DNA from: Azospirillum brasilense | GTDB lineage: Bacteria; Pseudomonadota; Alphaproteobacteria; Azospirillales; Azospirillaceae | Length of the DNA stretch: 64,000 bases | Direction: 5' to 3' | Assembly (NCBI RefSeq): GCF_005222205.1 | Contig: NZ_CP032349.1 | Location: 558,001-622,000 of the forward strand | Shown: in pieces, positions 60,438 to 64,000 of the stretch | Numbering within the stretch: position 1 is the first letter of the stretch | How the letters are laid out: each line of letters opens with the position of its first letter | Made by a program: the position numbers and the translations under genes | Notes under the pieces: model-generated | What the model was told of the DNA's origin: nothing | The model's input: only the letters and a program-made list of their open reading frames with translations | Database searches by the model: none

Positions 60438-61349
60438 ATGACGCAGCAGCGTGTTGGAATCATCGGTGCCGGGCTGATGGGGCATGGGATCGCCCAGGCG
60501 TTCGCCGTCGCCGGGCACCCCGTCGCCATCCAGGAGCCCGATCCCGGCCGGCGGGCCGGCATCGTCGGGCGGGTCCGCGGCAACCTTGAAACTCTGGGAA
60601 TGGACGGCAGCGCCGCGGAGCGGATCCGGCCCTGCGACTCCCTGGAGGACGCCGTCGGCGACGCGGACGTCGTCATCGAAGCGGTTCCGGAGGATCTGCC
60701 CCTCAAGCAGCGGATCTTCCTGGCGGTCGAGGCTGCCGCTCCGCCCCATGCGCTGCTGGCGAGCAACACGTCGGTGATCCCGATCACCCGAATCATGGAG
60801 CCGCTCCGCGACAAGTCCCGCGCCTTGGGCACCCATTGGTGGAACCCGCCGTACCAGATCCCGCTCGTCGAGGTCATCCAGACCGCCGACACGGCCGACG
60901 CGGCGGTCGCCGCGATGATCGGGCTGCTGGCCGCCATCGGCAAGACGCCGGTGCATGTCCGCAAGGACGTTCCCGGCTTCATCGGCAACCGGTTGCAGCA
61001 CGCGCTCTGGCGCGAGGCCATCGCGCTGGTCCAGAACGGCGTGTGCGACGCCGAGACGGTGGACGCCGTGGTCAAGGCCAGCTTCGGCCGCCGCCTCGCC
61101 GTGCTGGGGCCGCTGGAGAACGCCGACCTCGTCGGCACCGACCTGACCCTGGCGGTGCATGAGCATGTCCTGCCCGACCTCGACCGGACGCCGGAACCGT
61201 TGCCCCTGCTGCGCGACCTCGTCGCGTCCGGGCGGCTGGGCATGAAATCCGGCGCCGGTTTCCGGAGCTGGACGGAGGCGCAGCGGACCGAGACCCACGC
61301 CCGTCTGGCGGCGCACCTCCAACGGCTGGACGGCGTCGAGCGCGGGTGA
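60438..61349 (+). CDS. 3-Hydroxyacyl-CoA dehydrogenase family protein (carnitine/gulonate dehydrogenase-like)
   Basis: NAD-dependent dehydrogenase of 303 aa oxidising a beta-hydroxy acid or its CoA ester to the beta-keto form. Cofactor motif GAGLMGHGIAQ at residues 10-20. The catalytic His is in GTHWWNPPYQIPLVE, with the Asn/Pro segment of the family, and the C-terminal helical domain has DVPGFIGNRLQHALWRE. The short length and partner BKACE point to free beta-hydroxy acids such as carnitine rather than fatty acyl-CoA (inference). It is first gene behind the sigma54 promoter. Confidence 0.88.
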   Translation: MTQQRVGIIGAGLMGHGIAQAFAVAGHPVAIQEPDPGRRAGIVGRVRGNLETLGMDGSAAERIRPCDSLEDAVGDADVVIEAVPEDLPLKQRIFLAVEAAAPPHALLASNTSVIPITRIMEPLRDKSRALGTHWWNPPYQIPLVEVIQTADTADAAVAAMIGLLAAIGKTPVHVRKDVPGFIGNRLQHALWREAIALVQNGVCDAETVDAVVKASFGRRLAVLGPLENADLVGTDLTLAVHEHVLPDLDRTPEPLPLLRDLVASGRLGMKSGAGFRSWTEAQRTETHARLAAHLQRLDGVERG

Positions 61350-61407
61350 CCGCGCGCCGTTCACCGCCCCCTTTCCTTTCGAATTGAACCCACACAGGGA
61401 ACGTTCC

Positions 61408-62358
61408 ATGGCCGCTCCACAGAAGGCAGCACAGAAGAAGGTCATCATCAGCTGCGCGTTGACGGGGTCGATCCACACCCCGACCATGTCGGACGCGCTG
61501 CCGGTGACCCCCGATGAGATCGTCGAGCAGGGCGTCGGCGCCGCCGAGGCCGGTGCCGCGATCCTCCACCTGCACGCCCGCGACCCCCGCACCGGGCAGC
61601 CGACGCCGGACCGGGCGGTGTTCATGCAGTTCCTGCCGCGCCTCAAGCAGTCCACCGACGCGGTGCTCAACATCACCACCGGCGGCTCGCTCAACATGAC
61701 GGTGCAGGAGCGCCTCGCCGCCCCGCTGCAGGCCCAGCCGGAGATGTGCTCGCTCAACATGGGCTCGATGAACTTCGGCATCTTCCCGCTGGCCGACCGT
61801 TACCAGGGCTGGAAGCACGACTGGGAGGAGCCCTATCTGCGCAGCACCGACGACTTCATCTTCCGCAACACCTTCCGCGACATCGCCTACATCCTGGAGC
61901 ATCTGGGCGAGGGCTGCGGAACGCGCTTCGAATTCGAGTGCTACGATGTCGGGCATCTCTACAACCTCGCCCACTTCGTCGATCGGGGCTTGGTGAAGCC
62001 GCCCTTCTTCGTCCAGACGATCTTCGGCATCCTCGGCGGCATCGGCGCGGAGCAGCGCAACCTCGTCTTCATGCGCGAGACCGCCGACCGGCTGTTCGGA
62101 AAGGATTACGAATGGTCGGTGCTGGCCGCCGGGCGTCACCAGATTCCCTTCACGACCATGGCCGCGGTCATGGGCGGCAACGTCCGGGTCGGGCTGGAGG
62201 ACAGCCTGTATCTCAGCAAGGGCCGGCTGGCCCGGAACAGCGCGGAGCAGGTGGCGAAGATCCGCCGGATTCTCGAAGAGCTGTCGCTGGAGGTCGCCAC
62301 CCCCGCCGAGGCGCGCGCCATGCTCGCCCTGAAGGGCGCCGATCAGGTGGCTTTCTGA
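61408..62358 (+). CDS. Beta-keto acid cleavage enzyme (BKACE, formerly DUF849)
   Basis: Zinc enzyme of 316 aa. Members condense a beta-keto acid with acetyl-CoA, giving acetoacetate and a new acyl-CoA (3-keto-5-aminohexanoate cleavage enzyme, dehydrocarnitine cleavage enzyme). Zinc ligands are H54 and H56 in LHLHARDP and the Glu of VGLED near residue 273. Core motifs NITTGGS and NMGSMNFG are intact. CAGGGA precedes the ATG. It lies 58 nt after the dehydrogenase that should make its substrate and before a 3-hydroxybutyrate dehydrogenase that could use its acetoacetate. Substrate subclass not resolved. Confidence 0.92.
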   Translation: MAAPQKAAQKKVIISCALTGSIHTPTMSDALPVTPDEIVEQGVGAAEAGAAILHLHARDPRTGQPTPDRAVFMQFLPRLKQSTDAVLNITTGGSLNMTVQERLAAPLQAQPEMCSLNMGSMNFGIFPLADRYQGWKHDWEEPYLRSTDDFIFRNTFRDIAYILEHLGEGCGTRFEFECYDVGHLYNLAHFVDRGLVKPPFFVQTIFGILGGIGAEQRNLVFMRETADRLFGKDYEWSVLAAGRHQIPFTTMAAVMGGNVRVGLEDSLYLSKGRLARNSAEQVAKIRRILEELSLEVATPAEARAMLALKGADQVAF

Positions 62359-62404
62359 CCGGCAGGACGCCTCAGACTCCATGACGCCTGAAAGAAGGAC
62401 AGAG

Positions 62405-63184
62405 ATGCGAAACAGGAACGCTGTCGTCACCGGCTCCACCACCGGCATCGGGCTGGCGACCGCCCGCGAACTCGCCCGCCAGGGCTGCCATGTGATGCTC
62501 AACGGCTTCGGCGACCGCGCGGAGATCGACCGGCTGTGCGCGGACATCGCGGCGCAGAGCGGCACGAGGATCGTCTATTCGGGGGCCGATCTCAGCCGGC
62601 CGGAGGAGGCCCGCGCGATGATGGCGGAGGCCGCAGCGGCGCTCGGCCCCATCGACATCCTGGTGAACAACGCCGGGGTGCAGCATGTGGCGGCGGTGCA
62701 CGAGTTCCCCGACGACAAATGGGACCTGCTGCTCGCAGTCAACCTCAGCGCCGCCTTCCACACCATCAAGGCGGCCCTTCCCGCGATGCGGGAGCGCCGC
62801 TGGGGGCGCATCGTCAACACGGCGTCGGTCCTCGGCATGGTCGGCGCCCCGCACAAGCCCGCCTATGTCGCGACCAAGCACGGCATCATCGGCCTGACGA
62901 AGTCGGTGGCGATCGAGGTGGCCGAACACGGCATCACCTGCAACGCGGTGTGCCCCGGCACGGTGCTGACCCCGATCATCGAGAAGCAGATCGCCCAGCA
63001 GGCGCAGGTCACCGGCCTGCCGGAGGAACGGGTTCTCCAGGCGGTGTTCCTCGACCGCATGCCGACCGGCCGGCTGATTCCGCCGGAGGAGGTCGCCGCC
63101 GCCATCGCCTTCCTGTGCTCCGACGCCGCCGCGTCGATCACCGGCACGGCGATCCCCGTGGACGGCGGCTATACGACCCACTGA
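62405..63184 (+). CDS. 3-Hydroxybutyrate dehydrogenase (SDR)
   Basis: SDR of 259 aa interconverting acetoacetate and D-3-hydroxybutyrate with NAD. Cofactor motif GSTTGIG near residue 9, NNAGVQH at ~87, catalytic Ser in NTASVLG, Y-x3-K in YVATK, and the BdhA-type stretch VCPGTVLTPIIEKQI with the following insertion loop. The ATG at 62405 (AAGGAC 6 nt upstream) is preferred to 62381. It follows the BKACE gene and would dispose of its acetoacetate, or make it, tying the operon to ketone-body/PHB metabolism. Confidence 0.9.
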   Translation: MRNRNAVVTGSTTGIGLATARELARQGCHVMLNGFGDRAEIDRLCADIAAQSGTRIVYSGADLSRPEEARAMMAEAAAALGPIDILVNNAGVQHVAAVHEFPDDKWDLLLAVNLSAAFHTIKAALPAMRERRWGRIVNTASVLGMVGAPHKPAYVATKHGIIGLTKSVAIEVAEHGITCNAVCPGTVLTPIIEKQIAQQAQVTGLPEERVLQAVFLDRMPTGRLIPPEEVAAAIAFLCSDAAASITGTAIPVDGGYTTH

Positions 63185-63225
63185 CACCCCAACCACCAAG
63201 AAAACAACACCCTAGGGAGTGAACC

Positions 63226-64000
63226 ATGCGCAGCACCCGTCTTGCCGGCCTTCTCGCCGGAGTCGCCTTCGCCGCCCTGGCGTCCGGCACGGCCCAGGCC
63301 CAGATGTCGGACAACGTCATCAAGATCGGCATGCTGTCCGACCGGTCCGGCATCTACGCCGACATCAACGGCGAGGGCTCGGCGGTGGCGGCACGGCTGG
63401 CCGCCGAGGAGTTCGGCAACGCCATCAACGGCACCAAGATCGAGATCATCGTCGGCGACCACCAGAACAAGGCAGACATCGCCGCCAACCTCGCCCGCCA
63501 GTGGATCGACGTGGAGAAGGTCGACGTCGTCGCCGATGTGCCGAACTCGGCCGCCGCGCTGGCCGTTCAGGGCATCACCAAGGACAAGAAGCGCATCTTC
63601 CTGATGTCCGGCCCCGGCTCCACCGATCTGACGGGCAAGGATTGCAGCCCCTACGGCTTCCTGTGGACTTGGGACAACCACGCGGTGGCGTCCTCCACGG
63701 CCCGCGCGCTGGTCGAGCAGGGCAAGAAGAGCTGGTTCTTCATCACCGCCGACTACGCCTTCGGCCATTCGCTGGAAACCGAGGCGGTCAACACCGTCAA
63801 GCAGCTCGGCGGCACCATCAAGGGCAGCGTCCGCCATCCGCTGGCAAGCTCGGACTTCTCGTCCTTCCTGCTGCAGGCGCAGGCCTCGGGCGCGGAGGTC
63901 GTCGCCTTCGCCAACGCCGGCGGCGACACCATCAACGCGGTCAAGCAGGCGGCCGAGTTCGGCATCCCCCAAGGCGGCCAGACGCTGGCCGGCCTGCTGC
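63226..64000 (+). CDS. Liv-type ABC substrate-binding protein, C-terminus beyond window
   Basis: Periplasmic binding protein; 258 residues visible. Signal peptide (about 1-25, ending AQAQ), then VIKIGMLSDRSGIYADINGEG, the type I fold opening, and VVADVPNSAAALAVQGI. AGGGAGTG precedes the ATG. It continues the sigma54-driven operon (41 nt after the hydroxybutyrate dehydrogenase) and presumably binds the substrate that the operon degrades. Permease and ATPase genes are expected just outside the window. Confidence 0.92.
   Translation, partial: MRSTRLAGLLAGVAFAALASGTAQAQMSDNVIKIGMLSDRSGIYADINGEGSAVAARLAAEEFGNAINGTKIEIIVGDHQNKADIAANLARQWIDVEKVDVVADVPNSAAALAVQGITKDKKRIFLMSGPGSTDLTGKDCSPYGFLWTWDNHAVASSTARALVEQGKKSWFFITADYAFGHSLETEAVNTVKQLGGTIKGSVRHPLASSDFSSFLLQAQASGAEVVAFANAGGDTINAVKQAAEFGIPQGGQTLAGLL

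Overview
The window is high-GC DNA dominated by catabolic and transport genes with many dedicated regulators. Gene content and protein types (TonB/FecIR iron uptake, LigAB-type protocatechuate 4,5-cleavage, Liv-type ABC transporters, PobR-like AraC and MarR/TetR/LysR regulators) point to an alphaproteobacterium. Azospirillum or a close Rhodospirillales relative is my best guess, by general resemblance only. Long open frames antisense to most real genes are a by-product of the GC content. I found no tRNA, rRNA, CRISPR array, transposase or integrase.

Layout. 1-2343: partial TonB siderophore receptor and an AraC regulator. 2534-3859: marR plus a nucleotide-sugar-epimerase-type gene behind a perfect 15-bp palindromic operator. 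3886-11065: hemerythrin-like gene, MexF/BpeF-class RND pump, its adaptor, a lipase-like alpha/beta hydrolase and a LysR gene. The order lysR-llpE-bpeE-bpeF is that of Burkholderia, but there is no outer-membrane channel. 11366-15390: MFS, thiolase and SDR genes facing a TetR gene. 15403-24243: hydroxamate/cyclic-peptide siderophore block (fhuC, siderophore-interacting reductase, fhuB, fhuD, TonB receptor, PvdE-type exporter). 24450-29715: fecR, a FecA-type receptor and fecI in an unusual split order, then an unknown gene.

29836-48516 is an aromatic-acid catabolic island. It holds a LysR regulator with two DNA-binding domains, a DUF1932 dehydrogenase, a PobR-like AraC regulator divergent from a cytochrome P450-ferredoxin-reductase operon, and a complete protocatechuate (PCA) 4,5-cleavage pathway (galB/ligJ, ligK, galD, ligI, ligA, ligB and, divergently, ligC). 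An aromatic-acid MFS symporter and a five-gene Liv-type ABC transporter complete it. The P450 system probably feeds the pathway by oxidising or demethylating a benzoate. A shared 17-nt T-N11-A motif recurs at the lysR promoter, before the dehydrogenase, in the ligJ/ligC divergent region and before the ABC operon, which suggests one regulon.

48528-58720: YdjM-like membrane protein, response regulator and divergent sensor kinase, then cold-shock protein, a 50-aa protein, rpsU and infC (probably starting at ATA), and a second RND pump followed by a second hemerythrin-like gene. 58734-64000: a PAS-sigma54 activator divergent from an operon with a textbook sigma54 promoter: 3-hydroxyacyl dehydrogenase, BKACE-type beta-keto-acid cleavage enzyme, 3-hydroxybutyrate dehydrogenase and a Liv-type binding protein cut by the window end. 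This reads as a beta-hydroxy/beta-keto acid (possibly carnitine-like) catabolic operon.
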